Shown in pieces: positions 11,748 to 21,960 of a stretch of 64,000 nucleotides of DNA (positions within the stretch are counted from its first letter, which is position 1; each line of letters begins with the position of its first letter). The notes under the pieces were generated by a model. The model was not told where the DNA came from, searched no databases, and worked only from the letters and a program-made list of their open reading frames with translations. The stretch comes from JAWKRB01 sp041389885 (GTDB lineage Bacteria; Myxococcota_A; Polyangia; Polyangiales; Ga0077539). Both the position numbers and the translations under genes were made by a program. The stretch lies in contig JAWKRB010000013.1 of assembly GCA_041389885.1 (NCBI GenBank), positions 1-64,000 on the forward strand, given 5' to 3'.

Positions 11748-12572
11748 TTGAACGGGCGCACCTTCTTGATCACCGGGTCGAGCGCGGGCATCGGCAAGGT
11801 CACCGCGCAGACCCTCGCCGCCCGCGGGGGGAGGGTGCTCCTCGCGAACCGCTCCGAGGCGAAGACCCGACCCGTGCTCGACGCGATTCGCGGGGCGGGG
11901 GGCGACGCCGACTACCTCCACCTCGACCTCTCGAGCCTGGCCTCGGTGCGCCGCTGCGCGGAGGATTTCCTCGCCCGGGGCGAGGCCCTGCACGTGCTGA
12001 TCAACAACGCGGGGGTCGCCGGGGTGCGCGGGCTCAGCGTCGACGGCTTTCAGCTCACCTTCGCGACGAACCACCTCGGCCCCTTCTTGCTCACGCGCCT
12101 GCTCCTCCCGAAGCTCCGCGAGCGCCCCGGCGCCCGCGTCGTGAACGTCGCGAGCCGCGCGCACGCCCGCGTGCTGCGCCTCGACTTCGAGCGCGTTCGT
12201 CAGCGCGAGCGCCCCACGGGCTTTCTCGAGTACTCCGAGAGCAAGCTCTGCAACGTGCTCTTCACCGCCGAGCTCGCGCGGGGCGAGGCCGGTCCACACG
12301 TGCACAGCTACGCGCTGCACCCCGGGGTGATCGCGTCGGAGGTGTGGCGCGAGGTCCCCTGGCCCGTGCGGCCCCTCATGATGTGGAGGATGAAGACGCC
12401 GGAGCAGGGCGCCGTCGCCTCGCTGCGCTGCGCGGCCTCGCCCGAGGTCGCCGACGACGACGGGCTCTACTACGACGAAGACGGCCTCGCGCGCCCCAGC
12501 TCCAGGCTCGCCCGCGACCCGAAGCTCGCCCGCGAGCTGTGGGACCGCTCCGTCGAGTGGACGGCGGGGTAG
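11748..12572 (+). CDS. Short-chain dehydrogenase/reductase, retinol-dehydrogenase-like
   Basis: A 274-residue classical SDR: the nucleotide-binding TGSSAGIGK near the N-terminus, LINNAGVAG in the middle, the Ser in VNVASRAHA, and the catalytic YSESK pair. The pattern (long C-terminal region with LHPGVIASEVWRE) is closest to retinol-dehydrogenase/WW-oxidoreductase-type SDRs, which use NADP(H) on lipophilic alcohols or ketones. It starts at TTG preceded by CGGAG five bases upstream. It is convergent with the AlkX-like gene and divergent from the DTW gene. The substrate cannot be deduced. Confidence 0.88.
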   Translation: MNGRTFLITGSSAGIGKVTAQTLAARGGRVLLANRSEAKTRPVLDAIRGAGGDADYLHLDLSSLASVRRCAEDFLARGEALHVLINNAGVAGVRGLSVDGFQLTFATNHLGPFLLTRLLLPKLRERPGARVVNVASRAHARVLRLDFERVRQRERPTGFLEYSESKLCNVLFTAELARGEAGPHVHSYALHPGVIASEVWREVPWPVRPLMMWRMKTPEQGAVASLRCAASPEVADDDGLYYDEDGLARPSSRLARDPKLARELWDRSVEWTAG

Positions 12573-12584
12573 CGGAGCGGGCGC

Positions 12585-13691
12585 CTACGCCTTCGCGCCG
12601 AGAAAGCGCGCGAGCTCGCCCACGGCCTCGCGGGTCGAGTGTCCGCGCTTCACCGCGCGGGAGATCACCCGGAGACGTCCCGCCTCGCGGTCGAGCTTCG
12701 GGTCGACGTGCCCCACCAGCGCGTCCCCCGCGAGGACCGGCAGCGCGTAGTAGCCCCGCACGCGCTTCTCGGGCGGCGTGTACACCTCCCAGGTGTACGA
12801 GAACCCCCAGAGCCGCTCGGTGATCTTGCGGTCGTAGACCAGCGGGTCGAGGGGCGCGAGGAGCCGCGGGGACGAGCTCGGCTCGTCGCGCGCCGTCGCG
12901 TCGAACAAGGGCAGGTCCTCGCGCAGGCAGTAGAGGCGGAGGCCCTCGACGTCGAGGGGGCTCACGTCCTCCGCGACGTGCGCGATCTCGTTGCGAGACA
13001 AGGAGACGAGACGTCTCTGGCGCACCCGAAGGCGCACCGCCCAGCGCGCCGCGTCGGCCTCGGAGGGCGGCGCCGCGGCGTGCACCGCGGCGGGGAGCAC
13101 GCGCTCGGGGAGGTCGTACACCCGGCGCTGCCCGCTCCCGCGCCGGGCGATGAGCAGCCGCCCGTGAAAGAAGAGCTTCTGCATCGCAGACTTCACGATC
13201 GTCGCCGCGCCCCACACGGCGTCGGCGCTGCGCCTGTCGTCGAAGTCGTCGGAGCTCAGCGGGCCGCGCCTCGCGATCTCGGCGAGCACCTCGTTCGCCA
13301 CCGCGAGCTCGTCGCCCGAGAGGTTCCCGGACCACCGGTCGTCGCGGGCGCTGCGCCGGGTCATCGCGTGGCGGAGGTAGGGCCAGGCGTCGACGGGCAT
13401 CGCCGCGAGCACGCCGTGCCGCGGGAGGTGCTGCTCGATGGCCGCGCGCGCCTCGCGGGGGAGGGGCGCGTCGGCGCCGTGCAGGTGCGCGAAGAGGTCG
13501 CCCTCGCGGTAGCCCGCGACGCGGTTGCGCAGGATGAGGTCGTGCATCCTCCCGCACACCTGTATGGGGTCGATCTGCACGTACCCGTGGTGCGCGAGGG
13601 CCGTCGCGACGTCGGGCGCGGGCGCGTCGAGGAGCGCCGCGCGGCGGTGAAACCTCCGGGCGTGCGCCGCGGTGACTCGCAGGGGCGTCAC
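12585..13691 (-). CDS. DNA glycosylase of the YcaQ/AlkZ family (AlkX type)
   Basis: A 368-residue winged-helix (HTH_42) protein. Diagnostic pieces are the N-terminal VQIDPIQVCGRMHDLILR with the catalytic Q-x-D signature (the AlkX/YcaQ form rather than the AlkZ Q-x-Q form), and the C-terminal TWEVYTPPEKRVRGYYALP and GDALVGHVDPKLDR. Relatives excise alkylated bases, including interstrand crosslinks. The GTG start overlaps the stop of the upstream SRPBCC gene by four bases. An open frame continues far upstream through the penicillin-acylase gene but is only a GC-driven shadow. Both coupled genes lie convergent with the SDR gene. Confidence 0.85.
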   Translation of the reverse strand: MTPLRVTAAHARRFHRRAALLDAPAPDVATALAHHGYVQIDPIQVCGRMHDLILRNRVAGYREGDLFAHLHGADAPLPREARAAIEQHLPRHGVLAAMPVDAWPYLRHAMTRRSARDDRWSGNLSGDELAVANEVLAEIARRGPLSSDDFDDRRSADAVWGAATIVKSAMQKLFFHGRLLIARRGSGQRRVYDLPERVLPAAVHAAAPPSEADAARWAVRLRVRQRRLVSLSRNEIAHVAEDVSPLDVEGLRLYCLREDLPLFDATARDEPSSSPRLLAPLDPLVYDRKITERLWGFSYTWEVYTPPEKRVRGYYALPVLAGDALVGHVDPKLDREAGRLRVISRAVKRGHSTREAVGELARFLGAKA

Positions 13692-14134
13692 CACGCGCGC
13701 GCGCGCTGCTCCACGGCGGTGAGCGTCGCGTCGAAGGCGCGGGCCATGGCCTTCGCCGCGAGGCGCGTCGCGAGGGCCGAGGCGAAGGGGAGCTCGAGGG
13801 CGAAGGTCGAGGTCCACTCGACGCGGGTGCCGCCGTCCTCTTCGCGCAGGGAGATCACCCCGCCGCGGTGGCGCAGGGGCGGCCGCGACGCGGTGATCAC
13901 GTACTCCATGCGCGTCGGTCGCTGAAACGCGGTGACCTCCTCGCGAAACCACGCGAGGCCCGTGTCGATCTCGCGCACGGCGCCGACGCCGTTGGGCTCG
14001 TCGCCCTCGGCCCGGCGGGTCACCGCCGCGCTGCGCACGCCGGGGAAGGCCGCGTAGCCCGCGTGGTCGCTGAGCGCGTCGAAGACCCGGTCGAGGGGGG
14101 CGCGGAGCGTGCGTCGCACGAGGATGGTCTCCAT
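13688..14134 (-). CDS. SRPBCC (START/polyketide-cyclase-like) family protein
   Basis: A 148-residue protein opening METILVRRTLRAPLDRVFDAL, the usual first strand and helix of the helix-grip fold, then SDHAGYAAFPGVRSA, and a final long helix (FASALATRLAAKAMARAFD). Members bind hydrophobic ligands in a deep pocket, and many are lipid- or polyketide-related. Length and layout are typical. It is translationally coupled (GTGA overlap) to the downstream DNA glycosylase gene. Ligand unknown. Confidence 0.82.
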   Translation of the reverse strand: METILVRRTLRAPLDRVFDALSDHAGYAAFPGVRSAAVTRRAEGDEPNGVGAVREIDTGLAWFREEVTAFQRPTRMEYVITASRPPLRHRGGVISLREEDGGTRVEWTSTFALELPFASALATRLAAKAMARAFDATLTAVEQRARAW

Positions 14135-14195
14135 GCGACAGCGGGTAGCACACTCGCGAGGCGTTCACCGCCCTTGACGCCACGCGGGATGGGGG

Positions 14196-17100
14196 ATGCA
14201 CTCCCGGCCCATGCGCGTACACGCCACCGCCGCGGTCCTCTCGTTGCTTCTCGGGTGCACCGAGAGCCCCTCGGCCACCGACGCCGCGACGTCCGACATC
14301 GTCGACGCCGCGGCGGGCGACGCCGCGACGAAGAGCGACGCGACCCCCTCCGAGGGCATCGCGCCCGAGACCGACGCCGGGGTCTTCGCGCCGGTGAGCC
14401 TCCGCGCGACGCACGGGCTCCCAGGGCTGCACGGCGAGGCGCAGGTGGTGTTCACCCAGGGCGACGTCCCCCACGTCTACGCCCGCGACCGGGAGGACCT
14501 CGCGCGGGTGCTCGGCTTCGTCACCGCCCGCGACCGGTACTTCATGCTCGACCTCGCGCGGCGCCTCGCGCAGGGCACGCTCTCGCAGCTCCTGGGCGAC
14601 GCCGCCCTCGACACCGACACCGAGAGCCGCGGCACGGGGATGACCTTCGCGACCGAGCAGCTCCTGGGCGCCCTCGACCCCGAGATCGGCCGCGTCTTCG
14701 ACGCCTACGCCGCGGGCATCAACGCGTACATCGAGCGCGTGCGCGACCGGGACGTGCCCGCGCCCAGCGAGCTCGGCATCGCCGCGCCGCTGCTCGGGTT
14801 CAGCAACCCCGCCGACGCCATGGCCCCGTTCTCCCGCAGGGACGTCGTCGCCATGGGCGTGACCTTCCTCTACCAGTCGGGCTTCGAGACCGGCGACGTG
14901 AACCGCCAGCGCGCCGCCGAGCGGCTCCCGGGTGACTTCACCGGGCAGGCCCTCGCCGAGCTCCGCGCCGCGGGCGTGCTGGGCGACATCTGGAACCGCA
15001 TCCACCAGCCCGCGCGGGTCTCGTCGGCGCGGGTGCAGTGGGGCCTCGAGAGCGGCGACCCCATGCCCTCGATGCTCGGCCCGGCGCCCCGCGACCCTGC
15101 GCGACCCCCTGCGAGACAAGCGGATCTGTCGCGTCCCACCGGCGCGCTGCGGGTGGGCCCGGCCCTCCTCGACGGGCTCACGGCGGCCCTCGACCGGGTG
15201 CAGCGGCGGCTCTCGCGCTCCCGCGAGGAGGGCTTCGGCTCCAACGCCTGGGCGGTGATGGGGCGGCACACCCGCGACGGCGCGACGCTGCTCGCCGCCG
15301 ACGGCCACCTGCCGCTCACGATCCCCACGCTGTTCTACCAGGTGGGGCTCGACACGAAGCTCCTGGGCGGCGGCGACGTGCAGCAGGCCGGGCTCACGCT
15401 GCCGCTCATCCCGCTCCTCGCGATGGGCACCAACGGCGACGTCGCCTGGGGCTTCACGCAGCTCGCGGGTGACATCACCGACTGGTACCGCGAGGAGCTT
15501 CAGCTCGGCCCCGACGGCGCGCCCACGGCGAGCCGCTTCAACGGCGAGTGGCGCCCGCTGCGCAGGGTCGAGGAGCGCTTCGAGGTCGCCAACGTGCCCG
15601 CGCTGATGAGCATGGGGCGCACCGAGACCTTCGCGCGCTACGTGACCTTCGACGGGCGCTTCATCTCGGCCATCGAGGGGCGCACGGTGACCGCGAGCGC
15701 GACGCTCGGGCCGAACGAGACGCGGGTGATGGTCCTCGGGGGCTTCGTGGTGCCGGGCGACGCCGACCGCAACGGCACGGTGACCGCGGTGAGCTTCGAC
15801 TACGTGGGCCTCGACGCGGGCGACGCGTTCAAGGCCTACGACGGCTTCGGCCGCTCGCACACCGTCGACGAGTACCGCCGCGCGAGCCGGGGGCTGGTCG
15901 CGACCTCCCTCAACCAGGTCGCCGCCGACCGCAACGGGAACGTCTATTACGCAGGCTGGCAGGCGGTCCCGTGCCGGGGCTACCTCACGCGCAACCCCGA
16001 CCGCACCTGGGCCGCGGGCGCGAACCCGGCGATGCTCCTCGACGGCACGCGCTTCGGGGGCTTCACGATCCCCGTCACCAACGGGCTCATCGACGAGACG
16101 CAGGGGGCCGACCCGTACCGCTGCGTGGTCCCTCAGGAGCGCACGCCCGCGGCGAGGAACCCCGCGCGGGGCTACGTGCAGACCGCGAACAATGAGCCCG
16201 GGGACATCACCGGCGACGACGACCTCACCTCCGAGCCCTTCTACATCGGCGGGCCCTGGAACGACGGCTTTCGCGGCGCGCGCATCGAGGAGGTGCTCAG
16301 CGCCGGCGTGACCGCCCGCAGCCTCGACGAGGCCGCCATGGCCACGCTGCAGGCCGACGTGCGCTCGCCCCTCGGGGCGCGGCTGGTCCCGATGCTCCTC
16401 GACGCGATCTCCCGCGCGCGCGCCGCCGCCGCGGCGACCCCGGCGCCCGGCACCGCCGACGCGCGCCTCGCGGCCCTCTGGACGGCCTCCCGCGCGGACT
16501 ACGAGAACATCGAGCGCAGGCTCCAGGCGTGGCGCGACGGGGGCTACGTCGCGAGCAGCGGGGTCGACACCTTCTATCACACCACCGACGAGGCCGACCG
16601 CGCGCAGAGCGTGGCGACCACGGTGTTCAACGCGTGGCTCGGGCGCTTCGTGAACGGGGTGTTCAGCGACGAGCGGCTCCCCGAGGGCGTGTGGGAGAAC
16701 GGCGGCGGGAGCGCGGGGCGCATTCGCACGCTGCTGCTCATGCTCGACGGCCGCGGCGCGGGGAACACCTCGCGCCTCGCGTCGTTCAACACCGCGACGA
16801 ACGAGAGCGCGTACTTCGACGTGCTCGGCACCGACGCGGTCGAGACCTCGCACGAGGTCATGCTCGCCGCCCTCGACGGCGCGCTGAGCTTCTTGCGCTC
16901 AGCCCCGCGGGGACCGGGTGATGGAGGCTTCGGGTCCATGGACATGGACACCTGGCGCTGGGGCCTGCGGCACCACGTGCGCTTCAAGTCCATCCTCGCG
17001 TCGTTTCTCGGCAACAACGCCACCCTCGGCCCGCTGGTGGACGGCTTCTCGATCACCCCCGCGCGGCTGCCGCTGGCCGAGGGCCTGATGATGTCCGACC

Positions 17101-17420
17101 CGCGGGCGACGCTGCCGGGCTTTCCCCGCCCTGGGGACCAGTGGTGCGTCGACGCGGCGAACTCGGGCCTCGACGGCTCGAGATTCACCTTTGGTTCGGG
17201 GCCGACGTACCGCATGGTCGTCGCCCTGCGCGCCCCCGGCGCCACGGCCACCACGGGGCAGAACGTGGTCCCCGGCGGGCAGTCGGCGATTCGCAACTCG
17301 GAGCACTTCGACGACCAGGCCCGGCTCTGGCTCGGCAACCGCGCGATGCCGCTGCTGATCGATCCCCCCGCGGTGATTCGCGCGGGCACCGGGCGCGAGC
17401 GCTTCGTGCCGACGCCCTGA
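14196..17420 (+). CDS. Penicillin acylase (S45) family lipoprotein
   Basis: A 1074-residue N-terminal-nucleophile amidohydrolase, secreted and lipid-anchored through the lipobox LSLLLGC. The alpha-subunit region has DVPHVYARDREDLARVLGF and the FVTARDRYFMLDLARR signature. The autoprocessing site is at GFGSNAWAV, so Ser349 is the predicted nucleophile and first residue of the beta subunit. The protein is longer than most relatives (about 750-850), the surplus being in the beta region. Two ATG codons five residues apart are possible; the first follows GGGATGGGGG. Family members cleave amide bonds of acyl-homoserine lactones, cyclic lipopeptides or beta-lactams; the substrate here is unknown. It is followed 46 bp later by another lipoprotein gene. 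Confidence 0.9.
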   Translation: MHSRPMRVHATAAVLSLLLGCTESPSATDAATSDIVDAAAGDAATKSDATPSEGIAPETDAGVFAPVSLRATHGLPGLHGEAQVVFTQGDVPHVYARDREDLARVLGFVTARDRYFMLDLARRLAQGTLSQLLGDAALDTDTESRGTGMTFATEQLLGALDPEIGRVFDAYAAGINAYIERVRDRDVPAPSELGIAAPLLGFSNPADAMAPFSRRDVVAMGVTFLYQSGFETGDVNRQRAAERLPGDFTGQALAELRAAGVLGDIWNRIHQPARVSSARVQWGLESGDPMPSMLGPAPRDPARPPARQADLSRPTGALRVGPALLDGLTAALDRVQRRLSRSREEGFGSNAWAVMGRHTRDGATLLAADGHLPLTIPTLFYQVGLDTKLLGGGDVQQAGLTLPLIPLLAMGTNGDVAWGFTQLAGDITDWYREELQLGPDGAPTASRFNGEWRPLRRVEERFEVANVPALMSMGRTETFARYVTFDGRFISAIEGRTVTASATLGPNETRVMVLGGFVVPGDADRNGTVTAVSFDYVGLDAGDAFKAYDGFGRSHTVDEYRRASRGLVATSLNQVAADRNGNVYYAGWQAVPCRGYLTRNPDRTWAAGANPAMLLDGTRFGGFTIPVTNGLIDETQGADPYRCVVPQERTPAARNPARGYVQTANNEPGDITGDDDLTSEPFYIGGPWNDGFRGARIEEVLSAGVTARSLDEAAMATLQADVRSPLGARLVPMLLDAISRARAAAAATPAPGTADARLAALWTASRADYENIERRLQAWRDGGYVASSGVDTFYHTTDEADRAQSVATTVFNAWLGRFVNGVFSDERLPEGVWENGGGSAGRIRTLLLMLDGRGAGNTSRLASFNTATNESAYFDVLGTDAVETSHEVMLAALDGALSFLRSAPRGPGDGGFGSMDMDTWRWGLRHHVRFKSILASFLGNNATLGPLVDGFSITPARLPLAEGLMMSDPRATLPGFPRPGDQWCVDAANSGLDGSRFTFGSGPTYRMVVALRAPGATATTGQNVVPGGQSAIRNSEHFDDQARLWLGNRAMPLLIDPPAVIRAGTGRERFVPTP

Positions 17421-17466
17421 GCGCGACGTCGGGAATGCGAATCGCGACCTCACCGTTCGGCGCCCC

Positions 17467-18543
17467 GTGGTAGCAGCCCGTGTGCGAACCGTGATCCGAC
17501 CCGTGTGCCTCGCCCTCGCCGTCGGCTGCGCCTCGCGCCCGCCGCCGGCCCCGGTGGCGCGCCCGGCGCCCGTCCTCCGGACCGCGCCGATCTCCGCGTC
17601 GCCGCGCCGCCCTGGGGTGCTCCAGCTCGTCCCGCTGGCGAACGGGGGCACCCTCACGCTCACCGCCGAGGGGGCGCTCACCCGAGAGCTCCCGGGCGTC
17701 GCCGACGCGACGCTCCAGGTCGAACGACCGGAGGGCTGCGCGCTACACCCCTGGGGACGTCGCGGGTTCGCGACCTGTGAAAGCGAAGGCGGCGAGGCGT
17801 TCTTTCCCGGCGAGGCCTCTGCGCTCGGGGTGTTCCGCGGCGCGATGGCGAGGGTCGTGGGGAGCCGCGATGGGCGCACCCTCGCGCGCTCCGGGGCCTG
17901 CGAGGCCGACCGCCGCCTGGACCTCGCCCGGGAGTCCGCGGGGTGCCGCTGGGACCAGGGCGCCGGCTGGCGCACCTGGCTGATGGATCGGCCCCGCGCG
18001 CAGCTCCTCGACGTGCACGGCCAGCGCGCGCTCCTGCGGTGGACCGAGCGCACCGAGCTGCCCGAGCGCCCGGCGATCACCCACGAGGTCGTGGGGCTCT
18101 ACGACATCGACCGCGGCCACTGGATCCCCCTGGTCGCCGACGACCCCACGGCCCGGTGGATCTGCGCGGCCTTCGGCGACGACGGCAAGCTCCGCGCGGT
18201 GATGCACACCGGCACCGAGGCCGCGCCCCGCGCGCTGCGGGTGGTCGGCGAGGAGCCCGCGCCCGACGTGATCCGGCTGCAGAACCGCCCCCTGCCCTTC
18301 GTCGCGGAGGACTACGCCGAGGTCGACGAGGTGCGCGCCGTGATGGTGCGCCGGGGCGAGGCGGTGCTGATGCGCGACGCGAGCCACCTCACGCCGGTGC
18401 AGGGGGAGGGGGCCCTCGACGCGAGGCCCTGGCGCCACGCCACCCGCTGCGGCTCCCGCGTGCGCTGCGAGGGGAGCCGCTGCGTGATCGATGGGGTGTG
18501 GGAGCTTTCTCTCCCGCCTCCGCGAGATCCGCTCGCGTCCTGA
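17467..18543 (+). CDS. Hypothetical lipoprotein
   Basis: A 358-residue protein with a lipobox in PVCLALAVGC followed by a Pro/Ala-rich linker. The rest is beta-rich with repeated short motifs (GVLQLVPLANGGTLTLT, LYDIDRGHWIPLVADD, IDGVWELSLPPP) that recall a beta-propeller, but the repeats are too weak to name. GTG codons at 17467, 17482 and 17491 are all possible starts; the later ones give a more usual 13-16-residue signal peptide. It is probably cotranscribed with the penicillin acylase. Function unknown. Confidence 0.65.
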   Translation: MVAARVRTVIRPVCLALAVGCASRPPPAPVARPAPVLRTAPISASPRRPGVLQLVPLANGGTLTLTAEGALTRELPGVADATLQVERPEGCALHPWGRRGFATCESEGGEAFFPGEASALGVFRGAMARVVGSRDGRTLARSGACEADRRLDLARESAGCRWDQGAGWRTWLMDRPRAQLLDVHGQRALLRWTERTELPERPAITHEVVGLYDIDRGHWIPLVADDPTARWICAAFGDDGKLRAVMHTGTEAAPRALRVVGEEPAPDVIRLQNRPLPFVAEDYAEVDEVRAVMVRRGEAVLMRDASHLTPVQGEGALDARPWRHATRCGSRVRCEGSRCVIDGVWELSLPPPRDPLAS

Positions 18544-18729
18544 TCGATCGGGCGAACCAATAGCGCCGCGGGTGAATCCTACGGTTGAGCGTGACGCGCC
18601 GGGTCTGGTACGAATCGGGTCCGCGGTACGCGCTGCGGTCGAGACGATGGTCCTAACGACGGGGAGCCACCTGAGGATTCGCACGAAGCGACGCGAGGGC
18701 ATCACGCGCCGTAGAACCGTGGGGTTCTA

Positions 18730-20573
<1,844 letters not shown>

Positions 20574-20577
<4 letters not shown>

Positions 20578-21932
20578 GCGGCGAGGCAGAGCAGGCGGCA
20601 GAGGCGGCGGAGGAGGCCGCGTGGGAGCTCGAGACCGCAGAGACCCTCCGCGCGAGGGGAGACCTGGAGGGCGCCCGGAGCTGGTTCCTTCGGGCGGCCG
20701 ATCACCTCATGGACGCGGGCGAAGACGACCGCGCCCTCGAGGTCGCGAAGCTCGCCGCCTCCCTCGCCGAGGCGTCGTCGGTGACCCCCCCGCCGTCGTC
20801 TGAAGCCCCTGCGCCGCAGGGGGTTACGCCCGTGGTGATCCCCGCGCCGGGGGTGACCCCGCCGCCTGCGGTCGCCGCCGCGGAGCCCTCGATCCCCGCG
20901 CCCTTCCCCCCGTCGGCGTCGATCAACGCGCCGCCGGTGGAGCCCGCGCCCGCGCCCTTTCCTCCGGCGCGGTCGATCCCGGCCCCGGCGCGGTCGATCC
21001 CGGCGCCCTCGCGGGTCGCGCCGGCGTCGCCGCCGGTGCCCTCGGCCCCGCCTCGCCCAGGGGGCGCGCGGAGCTCGTCACCCCCGCGAGACTCCCTCGT
21101 CTGGCGCGCCGACCGCACGCAGGACCTCGAGACCCTCTGGGCTCGCCTCCTCGCGCTGCCGCTCTTTCAAGACTTCACCCCCAACCGCCTCCGCGCCCTC
21201 GCGCGTCAGGTCTCGCTGCTGCGCCTCGACGTGGGCGACGCGCTGCTCCGCGCGCTGCCCTTCGGCGAAGAGCCCGTCGACACGCCCATGCTGCTGATCA
21301 CCGACGGCGCGGCGTCGCTGTGGTCCCACGGCGCGCGCGCGCCGCAGCGCCTCGGGGCGGGCGACACCGCGGGCGAGGCCGGCGCCCTCTACGGGGGGCC
21401 GAGCGCGGTCGACGCCGTGGTCGAGGAGCCCCTCACGGCGGTGAGCTTCGCGCCCGCGCTGGTGCGCTCGCTGCTGCGCGAGTCGGAGAGCTTTCGCGAG
21501 GTGCTCGAAGAGCTCGCGTGGGAGCGCGCCTTCGCGGCGCTGGGGCACGCGGCGCCGGTGCTCCAGCACGTGCCCGAGGCCGCGCGGGCGCAGGTGTACG
21601 CGCGCTTCGAGCCCTTCGCGATCAAGGAGGGCGACGTGCTCCTCCGCGAGGGCGAGAGCCCCGCGTGGGTCTGGATCGTCGCCGCGGGTCTGGTCGAGGT
21701 CTACGGCGGCGCCCTCGACCCGCGCTCCGTGTGGCGCGGCCGCGCGGGCGACGCCCTGGGCATCGAGGCCAGCGTGGGCGACGGCCCCTCGGGGGTCACC
21801 GTGCGCGCGCTGCGAGACGGCCTCGCGGCGAGGGTGTCGTCCGACGGGTTTCGCGAGCTCCTGCTCGCGCACCCGACGCTCCGCGCCGCCGTCGACGACA
21901 TCGGCGTGACGGGCCGCGCCGTGATCTGCTGA
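20574..21932 (+). CDS. Protein with two cyclic-nucleotide-binding-like domains, coupled to the kinase
   Basis: A 452-residue soluble protein. Residues 1-65 are helical (TPR-like: ARGDLEGARSWFLRAADHL). Residues 70-180 form a Pro/Ala linker with repeats of the type RSIPAPA. Two Crp-like beta-roll domains follow at about 187-300 (PLFQDFTPNRLRALARQV) and 332-440 (FAIKEGDVLLREGESPAWVW, with VAAGLVEVYGG). The consensus phosphate-binding Arg-Ala pair of cAMP receptors is not evident, so ligand binding is doubtful. The start codon overlaps the kinase stop, implying a kinase substrate or sensor partner. No DNA-binding domain is present. Confidence 0.8.
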
Positions 21933-21937
21933 GTCCG

Positions 21938-21960
21938 ATCCCCCTCTCTCGCAGGGGGAT
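21938..21960. terminator. Bidirectional hairpin between convergent genes
   Basis: A perfect eight-base stem, ATCCCCCT with AGGGGGAT, closes a seven-base loop in the gap between the cNMP-like gene and uvrC and ends exactly at the uvrC stop codon. There is no following T run, which is common in such GC-rich genomes. Confidence 0.6.

Noticed and set aside
12585..16853. Minus-strand open frame of 1422 codons
   Set aside because: Only its last 368 codons are the DNA glycosylase. The rest is antisense to the penicillin acylase gene and low in complexity.
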